The position numbers were made by a program, and so were the translations under genes. The notes under the pieces were generated by a model. The model did not search any database. It saw nothing but the letters and a program-made list of their open reading frames with translations, and was not told the origin of the DNA. From Cyrtodaria siliqua (taxonomy: Eukaryota; Mollusca; Bivalvia; Adapedonta; Hiatellidae): a DNA stretch of 64,000 nt. The stretch covers positions 310,001 to 374,000 of the forward strand of contig JAWPHD010000089.1 in assembly GCA_037043455.1 (NCBI GenBank), given 5' to 3'. Positions 1 through 12,589 of the stretch are shown piece after piece (within the stretch, counting starts at the first letter, position 1; each line of letters starts with the position of its first letter).

Positions 1-432
1 CCATGACATTTCAAGCAGCTTGTGTTATCATGACATTTCAAGAGGCTTGTGTTATCATGCCATTTCAAGCAGCTTATGATACCATGACATATTTCAATTG
101 GCAGCTTGTGTTACCATGACCTACTGCAAGTAGATTATAGTTAAAGCAGCTTGCATTACCATGACATTTCAAGCGGCTTGTGTTATCATGACATTTCAAG
201 CGGCTTGTGTTATCATGACATTTCATGCAGCTTGCATTACCATGTCATTTCAAGCAGCTTGCATTACCATGACATTTCATGCAGATTGCATTACCATGAC
301 ATTTCAAGCAGCTTGCATTACCATGACATTTCATGCAGCTTGCATTACCATGACATTTCAAGCAGCTTGTGTTATCATGCCATTTCAAGCAGCTTGAGTT
401 ACCATGACATTTCAAGCATCTTGTTTCACCAT
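1..432. repeat. 27-bp tandem array
   Basis: About 14 copies of a 27-bp unit containing CATGACATTTCAAGCAGCTT; the array starts outside the window. Because 27 is a multiple of three, both strands give long repetitive open frames (nine-residue repeats on +), which I read as a by-product and not a gene. Between about 220 and 380 the units alternate between a CATGCAG and a CAAGCAG form, so the later unit of amplification was a 54-bp dimer. Confidence 0.95.
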
Positions 433-1167
433 GCCAGGTATTTAAAAAAACACAAAAAAAACTGAAAAATATTATGAAATTAAAAAGAACTATTCTAAAG
501 AAAATAACTAATTTAGTGGGTAGGTAGAGGGAAACAGTAAACCAACACTTATTAGTGACTTGCCTGACGTAACAAGACAATGTGGTTCCAATAATCTGCT
601 GATTAACCTAAACTGTAGCCTTTGTCTTGCTTTTATTGTCAGATCAATATAGGCACCTTACATCATTACTGGATCTGAGACCCGAGCTTCTAGTGATTAG
701 ATGCCTACTAGATGCCAAACTGAACCCACTTCCGCAATTACTGCAGATTCTCTAATGGTTGTTATATCAGTCGCTTGGGTAATTAAATGTACACTCGATG
801 TCTATGCTGCTGTCAATATAATTGTATGTTATTTCGGTATCTTTAAGATATTTCCAAAATAATTATATGTACTTAAAGTATCTATCTTTAAATAGATATA
901 GTTGATATACCTCAATTTTAAAGGGTCACACGGCCATCTTGAAGTCTGTAGCAAGCATTAAAATTAGCCTCTTGATTTAATAATCCATTATCATTTTGCC
1001 TTTAAATTTGTTATATTTGAATGTAAGTTTTCAACTTTTCTCCAATATTCTACCAAAGGTTTGAGAATATATTACTGGTAAAATGTAATCAACAGTTAAT
1101 AATATGCAAAAACAATCTGCTTTACACTATTTTTATATTAATTATTGAACAAATGCAATTTTTGTAC
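433..1167. other. Unassigned AT-rich stretch
   Basis: No gene seen. At about 917-945 it contains TTTTAAAGGGTCACACGG, a diverged copy of the AAAGGGACACACGG end seen elsewhere in this window, so part of it is probably the relic of a TTAA-type MITE. Confidence 0.4.
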
Positions 1168-1842
1168 AACAAGAGGTCAATGACCTTGAAGCTCTACTGG
1201 CAGGTTCTGATAGCTAGATCAGCATTCCTGTGAAGTTTCATGAAAATCTGTCAAGTAGTTTCAGACTAGTCGTTACAAGTTTTTACTATGTAACTCTATG
1301 TAAACAAAGATGGCTGCTGGCAGCCATGTTTAATGTCGAATCAAAATAATTTTCAACAAGGACCAACACCATGTAATGCTGATCATTTTAGAAAAAGTCC
1401 CATCTCAATATCACTTATCGTTTTCAAGAAGTAGTCGTTACAAATTCGTTTTTTTAAAAATCTATTTTTAGCCATGGTGGCCATCTTGAATTTCAGGCCA
1501 ACCTGAAATTTTGTTAGAATCAACTACACATCAAGAGCAACCTTTCTGTTAAGTTTCATGAAAATCCTTCAGGTATTTTCAGGAGTAGTCGCTACAAGTA
1601 TTTACTATATAATAACTCTATGTAAACAAAGATGGCCGATGGCAGTCATGTTTTAAATGTCGAATCAAAATGATTTTCGACAAGGACCAACATCATTTGA
1701 TGCTGATCATTTTAGAAAAAGTCCCATATCAATATCACTTTTTTAACCAAAACGTCGAAACGCGTAGAAGGACGGACGGACAGACAGACCAAGGGAAACT
1801 GACAAACTATAAGCCTGGATTTGCTATGCAATCTAGCTAATA
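1168..1842 (+). mobile_element. CAAGAGG-1 family copy (Helentron/pearl-like)
   Basis: Starts with CAAGAGGTCAATGACCTT followed by AAGCTCTACTG. The body has alternating half-units of about 160 bp, marked by AGTAGTCGCTACAA-like words and by AACAAAGATGGC / GCCATGTTTAA. It ends near a run of GGACGGACGGAC and a CTAGCTAA end. No coding capacity. The same family recurs at 2505, 18240, 19690, 30251, 40284 and, reversed, at 54374. The bounds are approximate at the right end, which is decayed. Confidence 0.75.
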
Positions 1843-2504
1843 ATTATGCTGTGTATTAATTTTTTCTTATAAAGCATCTTATCTCGGTCGCAAATCCATG
1901 ATGTAGACATCATTCCCAGTAAATGGGAAAATGTAAAAGACAAACATTTTTATGTTACAAAGGAATTATCTTCCTGTAAAGAACCGGACACAAAAATAAT
2001 AACATTTTTGTAATTCGGTAAAATAGACATTTGCTCCAGATCTAAAAGAGATCAAGCAATGACCGCAAAGGTTACTGGTGTAAGCTTTTACAGCTATGGT
2101 ATTAGTTTATCAGTAACAATGTATGAGGTCTCCCTTCAGGGACACTAATCAATAAACTTAAATTGTCTAGACTAGAATCTATTGGCGGTCAGCAGCCGAG
2201 TTTAAATCAAGTTTTACAGCGCATAAAAAAAACAGTTTAGATGTATATGAGTGGTTATAGTTTCTTTCTATATTTTGCAATCATACAGAGTCAAATCTTT
2301 AAAATTCTAAAATTTATCAGTCTTTTTCTGAATAGTAGCCCGGTAGGTAGTCCGGTAGGTATGGTCTTGCATTGTGGAGCTGCAGACCTCCGTCTCAGTC
2401 CTTATCAAGGGAGTTGAAGGACAGGACAAATATCCTCATTTCCTGTCTAAAGAAAAACTTTTTTTTTAGCTGTTTGTGTAACCGGTGTGGTTGAAATGTA
2501 GAAA
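1843..2504. other. Unassigned stretch
   Basis: AT-rich, no feature I can support beyond a short CCGGTAGGTAGT near-repeat at about 2340. Confidence 0.3.
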
Positions 2505-2880
2505 AACAAGAGGTCAATGACCTTGAAGCTCTACTGATATGTTTTTGATAGCTTGAGAAGTTTCATGAAAATCTGTCAAGTAGTTTCAGAGGAGTACTCG
2601 CTAAAAGTTTTTACTATATAACTCTATATAAACAAAGATGGCTGTGGCAGCCATGTTTAATGTCGAATCAAAATAATTTTCACCAGGGACCAACACCATG
2701 TCATGCTGATCATTTAAGAAAAAGTCCCATATCAAATATCACTTATAGTTTTCAAGAAGTAGTCGCTACAATTTTGTTTTTTAAAAATCTTTTTTTAGCC
2801 ATGGTGGCCAAATTGAATTTCCAGCCAACATGAAATTTTGCTAGGATCAACTAGATATCAAGAGTTTTACATCCAGTCAA
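2505..2880 (+). mobile_element. CAAGAGG-1 family copy, 3'-truncated
   Basis: Begins with the same head (perfect AGGTCAATGACCT at 2511-2523), then about 1.2 half-units. It breaks off after the CTAGGATCAACTAGA word. No tail hairpin is present. Confidence 0.75.
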
Positions 2881-4223
2881 AATGAACTTTGGTTAGGACC
2901 TACTAAAAATTACCTTGTCTTTTTTTTTTAAGAATATTTTGTAGCATTTGAACAAAGATGACAAGATGACTGAACACTAGCTGTTACTAGCACATCACTG
3001 TGATTCTGCAAAATTTAACAGCGCCCTCTAGGGAGTCAGATTGTGAATAACATTAACTGCATTAAACAGTTTATTGATCTTAAAGACCTAGTTCTTCTCA
3101 AACTGTTTTCTGGTTAAATTTCCATTCTTAGAAGTCTAAGTGTGAAACAGACATGGCTAACATTATGCAATGTAAGAGACAACAAGGTATCTCTGGCAAC
3201 CCCGTCCCCTACCCAGGTACTCCAACCTCTTCAGACAGGATTCGCCTGATGGTTAGGGTCCCACCATCCTGCTGCAGTCGGGGTTTGAACCCAATTAACA
3301 ACTCTTATTTACATTTATTGTTTTTATTTGGCTTCTGTAGCCACCACAAAGGGCCAAATGGCCCCGAATCCCGGATTCGCTCACCAGATGACCTTGTCCA
3401 ATATTGTCGACACTTGCAACAGTAACAGAAGTGGGTGTGCTAAAAGAAGTCTGGTAAGTTTGTTTGTTTGTTTGTATGGTGTTTTATATCTTTTTGAACA
3501 CATGTAAGCTAGGTTATTTATGACTGTCGATTTTTTGTGGTGGAGACATCGACTTATCTTGAAGAGACTGCGACTATCAGGTGCTGGTTGCTTGTCAGTT
3601 TGGATTGCCAGCCCTTTGAGATTCTTCCCTTTTGAGATGCTCCATCCCACTCTCTCTGGATTTAAGTTTGCACTACCTCTTCAAATGGGTGACTCTTGGT
3701 AACGAATAGATTCCTATGGATTAAAGGGACACATCACCCATTTTTTTTAAAAACTCACAGCATCGCGTTACGTTTTCTACATGTCTAGCATTTGTTCAAT
3801 CACTAATATAAATTATGAGAATAGTATCAAGAAAATTGTTTCTTTTCCGGGGTAATGCAACAAAATAAAATGCCGGGATCTATGTGTAGAAATCAATATC
3901 GCAAGGCAGTTGCCTTGATAAATTGCAGGGCTAGCTTCAAAGGTGAAAACTTTGCAGTATAGTGTGTCCTACATTTTATTACAATTACAGTTTTTAAAGA
4001 TCAATTAATCCTTAAGGAGTTTTCAGGAAGATTAATAAAAAGCAACTTGTCAGAATTTTTTTTATGGATAAAAACATTTTGGCATCTAAACTACCTCAGC
4101 TATCTTTATATGAAGTGAACTTAATGGTGAACAGAAATAGAATTATTATGGTTATTCATTACCAGAAGTAAAACCTAAGATTCATGTGGATGAATGGAGA
4201 AGGATTACAGGGTTCTCCAAGTC
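2881..4223. other. Unassigned stretch
   Basis: No gene recognised. The short open frames lack recognisable domains. At 3722-3735 it has TTAAAGGGACACATC, resembling one end of the TTAA-flanked MITE family. The region around 3190-3300 is richer in GC and looks like an old dispersed-repeat fragment, which I could not assign. Confidence 0.3.
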
Positions 4224-4671
4224 TAGAAATCCAGCCCAGTAATCGACGTCATCAGCAGGTGCACGAGATGATCATCCGTAACGAAGATTTGTTTCGACTC
4301 GGTAAGTTGCATAAAACACACGCATTTCAGCTCGAATTCTCAGTCCATAAAGATATAATTGTGCCTAAAGTATCGCAACCAATGGTAAAAAGACTCGGTT
4401 TATATTCACTTCTGCTAATATTTAGCGAATTGAGAGCAGAATCAAAGGAAGTTAAAAATGAAAAAACTCTGCTGAGAATCATCTCGCTAAAACAACTTTC
4501 TTTGATTCTGCTCTCAATTTGCTAAGTATATATTAGCAGAATTGAATATTAACCGAGTCTTTTTACCATTCATTGCGATACTTTAGGCATAATTATAGCT
4601 TTATGGACTGAGAATTAGAGCTGAAATGCGCCTGCAACTGCTGATGACCTCGATTACTGGGCTTGGAAATT
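4224..4671. repeat. Long inverted repeat (hairpin)
   Basis: Left arm 4224-4454 and right arm 4493-4671 are reverse complements with scattered mismatches around a loop of about 38 bp. Anchors are CCAGCCCAGTAATCGA (left) against TCGATTACTGGGCTTGG (right), and GAGAGCAGAATCAAA (left) against TTTGATTCTGCTCTC (right). The left arm has an extra stretch of about 55 bp (about 4258-4322) absent from the right arm. It may be a foldback-type MITE or a hairpin-RNA source. An open frame across it (4184-4525) is a shadow of the structure. Confidence 0.85.
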
Positions 4672-5106
4672 ATAGGGTGGCGGTGCAAATCTCTTTTGTT
4701 GTTTTGATGCCATTTTGACAGCGACACCCGGATGTTGGAGTAGAGTTACCTACCATATACGGTTCGGTCAATACGATTGAGGCGCTTGCTTTATTGTTGA
4801 AGACTAGTTGACAAGTGTCTGCATGATATTACTTAACTACATGTAACTACACAGTATCAAATCGGTTTAGATTCAGGTTACGTTATGGTGTTTGTTGCGT
4901 CAATCATACATTTGCACAGGCCCATTTTGGCCCAGATGATTTTCTGGTAAAAGCCTTTTGTGTTCATCAAGTTTTCTAAATTTATTCGGTTTTACTTTTC
5001 TTTTTTTTTAATTCTTTTTTTTTTAAAGTGGCGCTTGATGATTTTTACGTGGCGACGCTCGTTTTGCATGGGGGTAATATGTGTCGATAGTGTGGCAGCC
5101 CGCCAT
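4672..5106. other. Unassigned stretch
   Basis: Nothing supported here. It contains T-rich runs near 4990-5030. Confidence 0.3.
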
Positions 5107-5530
5107 CGTATATTTCCCTAGTGATTTACCGTATTTCCCCTATAAATAGTAGCGCCCAAGTGATTTACCATATTTCCCCTAATAGTAGCGCCCAAGTGAT
5201 TTACCTAATAGTAGCGCCCGAGTGATTTACCTAATAGTAGCGCCCGAGTGCTATGCAAAATGCCAAGGTGGCGCTCTTATAAAAAACTTTTTATTCAATT
5301 CGAGTTATAACAAAAGATCAAAAATTTATTGATTTTTTTTTATTATTTGTTAATTTTGGATATAAAAGATCGATAATTTATTGAATTTTGAAGAATGTTT
5401 CTTTCATGTGTTTTTTTCATAAGTATGTTTTTATAAAAGTTTTGTGTGGGAGTTTTGGGGGGTGGGGGCCCTTCTATTAGGGGAGGTGCTTTTTTATCTA
5501 AGGGGAAATACATTATAACACAATAACTTG
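5107..5530. mobile_element. Foldback-like repeat with internal short tandem units
   Basis: The left end carries GTATTTCCCCTATAAATAG (5131) and the right end, reversed, GTATTTCCCCTTAGAT (about 5495-5511), giving inverted termini. Between 5150 and 5260, three to four copies of a ~26-bp unit (TGATTTACCTAATAGTAGCG) occur. An A/T-rich middle follows. A G-rich run is at 5444-5470. No coding capacity. The superfamily is unknown and the boundaries are approximate. Confidence 0.45.
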
Positions 5531-5853
5531 ATAGAGATCGAGCGAAGGAAAAGTTCCTCAAAACTCTCTAAAATTAGTAGCAAAGAATGATTATATTACA
5601 AAGAACACTTACGGTTAATAAACTATTGTATATATTACTAAAACAATGTGTATACATGTACACTGCATTTTCTGTTTGTTCCAGAAAATCGACTGTAAAT
5701 TTCGGAGTATATAATTATATGTATTACCATATTTTGTGTCTACATGTACATGTACTAGTCTACAGGTACTATCAGCAATGATGTTGACGTCATCAACAGG
5801 ATTTATGACTGAATTATTTATGTCATGTCTCAATTAAATCAGTCAAGAACTAA
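5531..5853. other. Unassigned AT-rich stretch
   Basis: No feature seen. Confidence 0.3.
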
Positions 5854-6084
5854 TTAACCTTTAACCCGCTACATATATATAATGCACTGTTCTTTCTTTG
5901 AATTAAGACCATTCCATTTATGTGACAAAGGGGTGTATGACCGATCAGCAGCTAAACATTGTAAACCATGATCAGCCTGCGAGTTACTAGCAGGCTGACC
6001 CTGATCAGCCTTACTTGCAGGCTGATCTTGGTTTACAATGGATGCAAAGGCTATTATAGTTGTGCTTAGCGGGTTAAGGGTTAA
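5854..6084. mobile_element. piggyBac-like MITE (TTAA target)
   Basis: The flanks are TTAA at 5854-5857 and 6081-6084. The inner terminal repeats are CCTTTAACCCGCTA at left and, reversed, CCCTTAACCCGCTA at right: 14 bp with one mismatch. A second internal inverted pair (ATTGTAAACCATGATCAGCC and its partner ending at about 6040) makes the centre fold as well. TTAA duplication plus a CCY start is typical of piggyBac. The superfamily call is inference because there is no transposase. Confidence 0.7.
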
Positions 6085-6126
6085 AATATCTATGGTTAAC
6101 TTTATAGGGTTCAACTTCAATGCTCA

Positions 6127-6390
6127 TGATGCCTCTCCGTGGCCGATGGGTTAACAACGTTGCGCTGTAAACCTTTTCGCCTCTCACCGCTACAGGCTTG
6201 AATCCCACTGGGAGCTCGATTTGTGAGAAAGTGTCTATTCTTACGAATGGTCGGAGGTATATAGTACTGGTTCTACCCAGGAAAAGTGGGTGGTCTGCCT
6301 CCACCCCTCAAAAAAATTGACGGTCATATATAACCTTACATGTGTTGAAAATGACGTATAACACCATACAAACAAATCATGACGCCATAA
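6127..6390 (+). mobile_element. SINE-A copy
   Basis: tRNA-like head: an A-box-like TGGCCGATGGGTTAA near 6141 and a B-box-like GCTTGAATCCC near 6196. The body contains GGTTCTACCCAGG and GTGGTCTGCCTCCACC. The tail region is TTGAAAATGACGTATAACACC. The pattern recurs at 15600, 16957, 17413, 42951 (reverse) and 56690/58082. Confidence 0.8.
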
Positions 6391-6537
6391 TTATACTGTG
6401 TAAATCTTTCAGTACGATGTCCCACATAATACACATTATTTTGTAAATACACTGTGAGAATTGTTTGCGAAATCACTGACCATCACTGACCGCTTCTTTT
6501 TATATTTAGAACGTACATGTATTATTCATTGTATTAA

Positions 6538-6800
6538 GCCTCCGTGGTGCCACTGAGTTCCGGCGGTGTGTTCTTGGACAAGACACTTTCCCTTAGCCTC
6601 GTCCGTCGGATGGGGACGTAAACCGGGCGGTCCCGTGTATCGGTCTATCCTCCGAGCACGTTAAAGAACCATAGGAATCTATTCGATAATAAGAGTAGGG
6701 CAGGTTCCCGGATTCCTATGTATCCTTCCCCTCTCGCTGGGGCGGCTCTAAATAACCTATACTGTGTTGATGAGCCGTTAAACAACATTCAATTCAATTC
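6538..6800 (+). mobile_element. SINE-C copy, 5'-truncated
   Basis: Body words GGGACGTAAACCGG, GCACGTTAAAGAACCATAGG and a tail GAGCCGTTAAACAACATTC followed by AATTCAATT. Matches the copy at 28740-29045, which keeps a tRNA-like head, and the reversed, interrupted copy at 55491. Confidence 0.8.
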
Positions 6801-7300
6801 ATTGTATTAAGCGTAGGAAATTTAATCCTTAATCTTTCTCCAGTAGATCTGAACTGAATTAGATTTTATAGCTGCACCAACATCTAAGGTCATATGGCGC
6901 ATTACGTCGTCCGAGTATTAACTTTCATACCCTATTCAACACCTTCTCAAAGAAGAGAAAATGGGGTTGGAATAAAACCTCAACTTTGGCTTAAAAAGTT
7001 TAAACCTTAACTTTGGCTTAAAAAGTTTGCATACTGTAAAATTAAAACATTTAATAGGTAATTTTAAACAGGTTATCGCATTTGTTTTTAAACGTGTTTT
7101 ATTGTCGAAATATCCATTATAAAATCCTGCTAATATAAGCTTTCCCATCGCTTAATGGAATTAAGACGGGACCACGTAATGGACTTTCCAGTTTCCATTG
7201 GTGAAGGAAGACCCCAGCTGCCTTCTCCAGTATAGGGAATAAGACATTATTTATTTATATTTATCAATTTGGCCAAGATGAAAAAAGGTGAACTAAATAA
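6801..7300. other. Unassigned stretch
   Basis: Contains a short direct duplication of CTTTGGCTTAAAAAGTTT (about 6982-7028) and nothing else I can name. Confidence 0.3.
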
Positions 7301-7530
7301 TAGAATAGAATTGAATTGGGGTTTTATGGCGCACCAACACAAGAAAGGTTATATGGCGCCAAACAGGGATGAACATGCCAGGCTCATCCTCAATTTACAT
7401 CTGGATAAAATATGGAGAATGGGCCTAGAACTTTCTAACCTGCAGAACTACAGAGTTGCTGCAAATTCTATAGACACTCCATTTTCGATGGAGCCACGTT
7501 TCCACATTTGCATATGCGGTGTAGAATAGA
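7301..7530 (-). mobile_element. SINE-D-like repeat, minus strand
   Basis: Read on the minus strand it ends in GCGCCATAAAACCCCAATTC, the tail style of the other SINEs here. On + it carries GAACATGCCAGGCTCATCCT and GTTGCTGCAAATTCTAT. It has homologues at 35527 and 37977. The open frame 7269-7529 runs through it and is not a gene. Confidence 0.65.
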
Positions 7531-7807
7531 ACAAAATGACTTTCAGCTATCTCTCATACAAAACCTAGTACATTACATTATCTTACAGTAATAAAACAAG
7601 TGTGATTAGTGGCAATATTAAGTAAATATACAAGACATTGCTAACATCAAACTAGAAGTTATTAACTCATTGCAACACTATTCCCACTATTATGAGGTTA
7701 CTTTGCATGTCATAAAAATAATGTATGAATGGTGCTTAATGTCACTTTGTTTCAATCTTTCCCACATCTTATCACAACATCGCAGCAAGCTCAATGCTTA
7801 GGCAAAA

Positions 7808-8130
7808 AAACAAGAGGCCCAAGAGGGCCTGTGGACGATCTACTGGCTAACATGGCTCTTATAACATCAATGAAGCGAGTGACTGCCATTTACGTTTTTT
7901 TGAAAGTTTCAGGCAAAAAACAGCTTTTTGACTAAATCAAGGGCCATATAACTAAAGAATCTGGTAAAGTTTGGTAAAGACCAGATGAAAAATGAAGGCC
8001 CTACCGTATTAACAAGGCAAAATATAGCATTTTTAACCAAATCAAAAGCCATAATACCTCTGTTACTGGTCCGACTGGTCCAACATTGAGCTAAAAAAAC
8101 AAACAAAAAATAATTCAAAAAAAAAAAAAA
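7808..8130 (+). mobile_element. CAAGAGG-2 family copy
   Basis: Begins with CAAGAGGCCCAAGAGGGCCT (an inverted repeat with a 4-base spacer) and GTGGACGATCTACTGGCTAA, and ends near GAGCTAAAAAAAC and an A-rich tail containing ATAATTCAAA. The second copy, 39899-40200, agrees almost base for base. Not coding. Confidence 0.8.
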
Positions 8131-9315
8131 ATTAAGAAAAAAACGAGCTGTCGGAGAACGTCGGAGAACAGCGCAGCTCGACTATTCGATTTTTCAGAGA
8201 ATAATAAATTAAATGGCTAGTATATACCACCAGAAAATAAGGCTAAGGCTAAAACAATGTGGGGTGGGGTTGAGGGCGCAACATAGCTATGTGTAAGAAC
8301 TGACCAAAACTACAGAGAAATATATAAAAAAAAATCAAGTTTTGAGTGGGGGTCGGGGTGGGGAATGTTGGGGTGGGTGGTGGGGGTATTAATGGTGGTT
8401 AGGGCAATATATATGTGTAAGAAGCTATGTAATAATTCACCAAAACAACACGATGGGATTTCTTTATTTACACTGTCCTGTTTATTTAGGATGACAGCTG
8501 GGTAAGGGAGAAGTTTGGTGCATCCTATAACTTGATTTAAACCCCACCAGCAACCTCTTTGCCAAGGCATTACCCTTATTGTCAACTTGTTTACGGTGTT
8601 AAATAATTTATTTCTGAATGATTAAATACCCGTGTTATTATTGTGTGTAAAGTCTATAGATGACTGCATTCTGTAAATGTTATATTTACTGTTCGACTTT
8701 TGTATCTACTATTAAAACCAACAAATGTCCATGCAACAAAAAGGGTTATTAACATATTTTTCAATTTTGTATTTATTATTAAGTTAGTGCATGGCGCTTG
8801 TCAATTTTCACTCATTTTGTTTGCAGCTACATAAATTAAGTAACAATAACGATCTATTCAATGCACTAATGGAAAGTGCTATGTCACTGCTATACCAGAA
8901 AACAATTTTATTAGACACCTAAAATGTTTTCACTCACAAAAATATATTTTAGAATGTCTTCTGAAAATACAACGCACAAAGTGGAGCGAATGCATCTTAA
9001 TTATTATCCGGAGACAGTCAAGATTTTAGTCACACTCAAATATAATAAATGCCTTCTGATAATATGCTTTATAAGCACAATAATTGACTGTGATGACAAT
9101 AGTCACTGCAAGATCAGGCATCATTTTAAGGGAGATTTGGGGAGATTCTCTCATTGTTTTCTCAAATATCTCATCCAAAAATGTTAAATGGAAAAATAAA
9201 TCTGTTTCGAAAATCTGACTTAAGCAAATGTAAAATCTCATGCAATTTTGCAGAGTGAGACTTTTCTCTCCAAATGGTTATGGGCCAGAGTGATCCCTGC
9301 AAGATGATACAACTG
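8131..9315. other. Unassigned stretch with two G-rich clusters
   Basis: 8145-8185 is a small imperfect hairpin (CGAGCTG ... CAGCTCG). At 8261-8278 and 8346-8388 the plus strand has repeated runs of three to five G that satisfy the G-quadruplex pattern. The rest (8400-9315) is AT-rich with no gene seen. Confidence 0.45.
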
Positions 9316-10180
9316 CACAATAATTCAGTGTGATGATAATATTGAAAAATAATTCCCTGTGATAATATTGAAAAATAATTCACTGAGATGATAATATTGG
9401 ACAATAATTCTCTTTGATGATAATATTGGACAATAATTCACTGAGATGATTAAATTGCACTATAATTCATTGTGATGATAATACTGGACAATAATTCTCT
9501 GTGATGATAATATTGTACAATAATTCACGGAGATGATAATATTGGACAATAATTCTCTGTGATGATAATATTGTACAATAATTCTCTGTGATGATATTAC
9601 TGTACAAAAAATCAATGAGATGATAATATTGCACAATAATTCTCTGTGATGATAATATTGGACAATAATTCACTGAGATGATAATATTGTACAATAATTT
9701 ACTGAGATGATAATATTCAACAATAATTCACTGAGATGATTAAATTGCACAATAATTCATTGTGATGATAATATTGGACAATAATTCTCTGTGATGATAA
9801 TATTGGACAATAATTCACTGAGATGATTAAATTGCACAATAATTCTCTGTGATGATAATATTGTACAATAATTCACTGAGATGATAATATTGGACAATAA
9901 TTCACTGAGATGATTAAATTGCACAATAATTCATTGTGATGATAATATTGGACAATAATTCTCTGTGATGATAATATTGTACAATAATTCTCTGTGATGA
10001 TATTATTGTACAATAATTCACTGAGATGATAATATTGGACAATAATTCTCTTGTGATGATAATATGGAAAATAATTCATCAAACTGCACAATAATTCACT
10101 CTGATGATAATATTTCACAATAATTCATTGTGATAATAATATTGCACAATAATTCACTGTAATGCACAATAACTTGCATA
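9316..10180. repeat. 29-bp tandem array
   Basis: About 30 copies of a 29-bp unit (ACAATAATTCACTGAGATGA plus TAATATTGG). CACTGAGA and CTCTGTGA variants often alternate, giving a 58-bp higher-order unit in places. Frames on the minus strand are open but purely repetitive. Confidence 0.95.
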
Positions 10181-10202
10181 TGATGACTGCTTACTGATGC
10201 AT

Positions 10203-12560
10203 GATTATTACACAATAAATCACTGTTGTGGACCAATATAGTACTGTGCTGAACATGATTATTTACAACAATATTACAATAAATCAATGTTGTGGACCAA
10301 TATAGTACTGTGCTGAACATGATTATTTACAACAATTATACAATAAATCACTGTTGTGGACCAATATAGTACTGTGCTGAACATGATTATTTACAACCAT
10401 TATACAATAAATCACTGTTGTGGATCAATATAGTACTGTGCTGAACATGATTATTTACAACCACTATACAATAAATCACTGTTGTGGACCAATATAGTAC
10501 TGTGCTGAACATGATTATTAACAACCATTATACAATAAATCACTGTTGTGGACCAATATAGTACTGTGCTGAACATGATTATTTACAACCATTACATAAT
10601 AAATAATTGTTGTGGACCAATATAGTACTGTGCTGAACATGATTATTTACAACCATTATACAATAAATCATTGTTGTGGACCAATATAGTACTGTGCTGA
10701 ACAAGATTATTTACAACCATTATACAATAAATCATTGTTGTGGACCAATATAGTACTGTGCTGAACATGTTTATTTACAAAAATTATACAATAAATCACT
10801 GTTGTGGACCAATATAGTACTGTGCTGAACATGATTATTTACAACCATTCTACAATAAATCACTGTTGTGGACCAATATAGTACTGTGCTGAACATTATT
10901 ATTTACAAACATTATACAATAAATCACTGTTGTGGACCAATATAGTACTGTGCTGAACATGATTATTTACAACCATTATACAATAAATCACTGTTGTGGA
11001 CCACAATACAGTACTGTGCTGAACATGATTATTTACAACCACTATACAATAAATCACTGTTGTGGACCAATATAGTACTGTGCTGAACATGATTATTTAC
11101 AACCATTATACAATAAATCACTGTTGTGGACCAATATAGTACTGCGCTGAACATGATTATTTACAACCATTATACAATAAATCACTGTTGTGGACCACAA
11201 TACAGTACTGTGCTGAACATGATTATTTACAACCATTATACAATAAATCACTGTTGTGGGCCAATAAAGTACTGCGCTGAACATGATTATTTACAACCAT
11301 TATACAATAAATCACTGTTGTGGACCAATATAGTACTGTGCTGAACAAGATTATTTACAACCATTATACAATAAATCACTGTTGTGGACCAATATAGTAC
11401 TGTGCTGAACATGATTATTTACAACCATTATACAATAAATCACTGTTGTGGACCAATATAGTACTGTGCTGAACATGATTATTTACAACCATTATACAAT
11501 AAATCAATGTTGTGGACCAATATAGTACTGTGCTGAACAAGATTATTTACAACCATTATACAATAAATCACTGTTGTGGACCAATATAGTAGTGTGCTGA
11601 ACATGATTATTTACAACCATTATACAATAAATCACTGTTGTGGACCAATATAGTACTGTGCTGAACAAGATTATTTACAACCAATATACAATAAATCACT
11701 GTTGTGGACCAATATAGTACTGTGCTGAACAAGATTATTTACAACCATTATACAATAAATCACTGTTGTGGACCAATATATTACTGTGCTGAACATGATT
11801 ATTTACAACCATTATACAATAAATCACTGTTGTGGACCAATATAGTACTGTGCTGAACAAGATTATTTACAACCAATATACAATAAATCATTGTTGTGGA
11901 CCAATATAGGACTGTGCTGAACAAGATATATAGTATTGAGCTGAACATGATTATTTACAACCATTATACAATAAATCACTGTTGTGGGCCATTATAGTAC
12001 TGTGCTGAACACAATTACTTACAACCATTATATAATAAAACACTGTTGTGGGCCAATAAAGTACTGTGCTGAACACGATTATTTACAACCATTACACAAT
12101 AAATCACTGTTGTGGACCAATATAGTACTGTGTTGAACATGATTATTTACAACCATTACACAATAAATCATTGTTGTGGACCAATATAGTACTGCGTTAA
12201 ACATGATTATTTACAACCATTATACAATAAATCATAGTTGTGGACCAATATAGTACTGCGTTGAACATGATTATTTACAACCATAATACAATAAATCACT
12301 GTTGTGGGCCAATACAGTTCTGTGCTGAACACGATTATTTACAAACATTAATAAATCATTGTTGGGGACCAATATAGTACTGTGCTGAACATGATTATTT
12401 ACAACCAGAATACAATAAATCACTGTTGTGGACCAATATAGTACTGTGCTGAACATGATTATTTACAACCATTATACAATAAATCATTGTTGTGGGCCAA
12501 TATAATACTGTGCTGAACATGATTATTTACAACCATTACACAATAAATCACTGTTGTGGA
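10203..12560. repeat. 64-bp satellite array
   Basis: About 37 copies of a 64-bp monomer containing CAATAAATCACTGTTGTGGA and AGTACTGTGCTGAACATGA. Most copies differ by only a few bases. A variant monomer with CCACAATACAGTACTG recurs at 11001 and 11195, marking a duplicated block of three monomers (about 194 bp). The right part (11940-12560) is more diverged, as expected at an array edge. Confidence 0.97.
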
Positions 12561-12589
12561 CTTCTAATTTATGCAAAATATTACACCAT

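Noticed and set aside
1..432. CRISPR-like array, or a repetitive protein gene
   Set aside because: The units are directly adjacent with no unique spacers, and the open frames exist only because 27 is a multiple of three.
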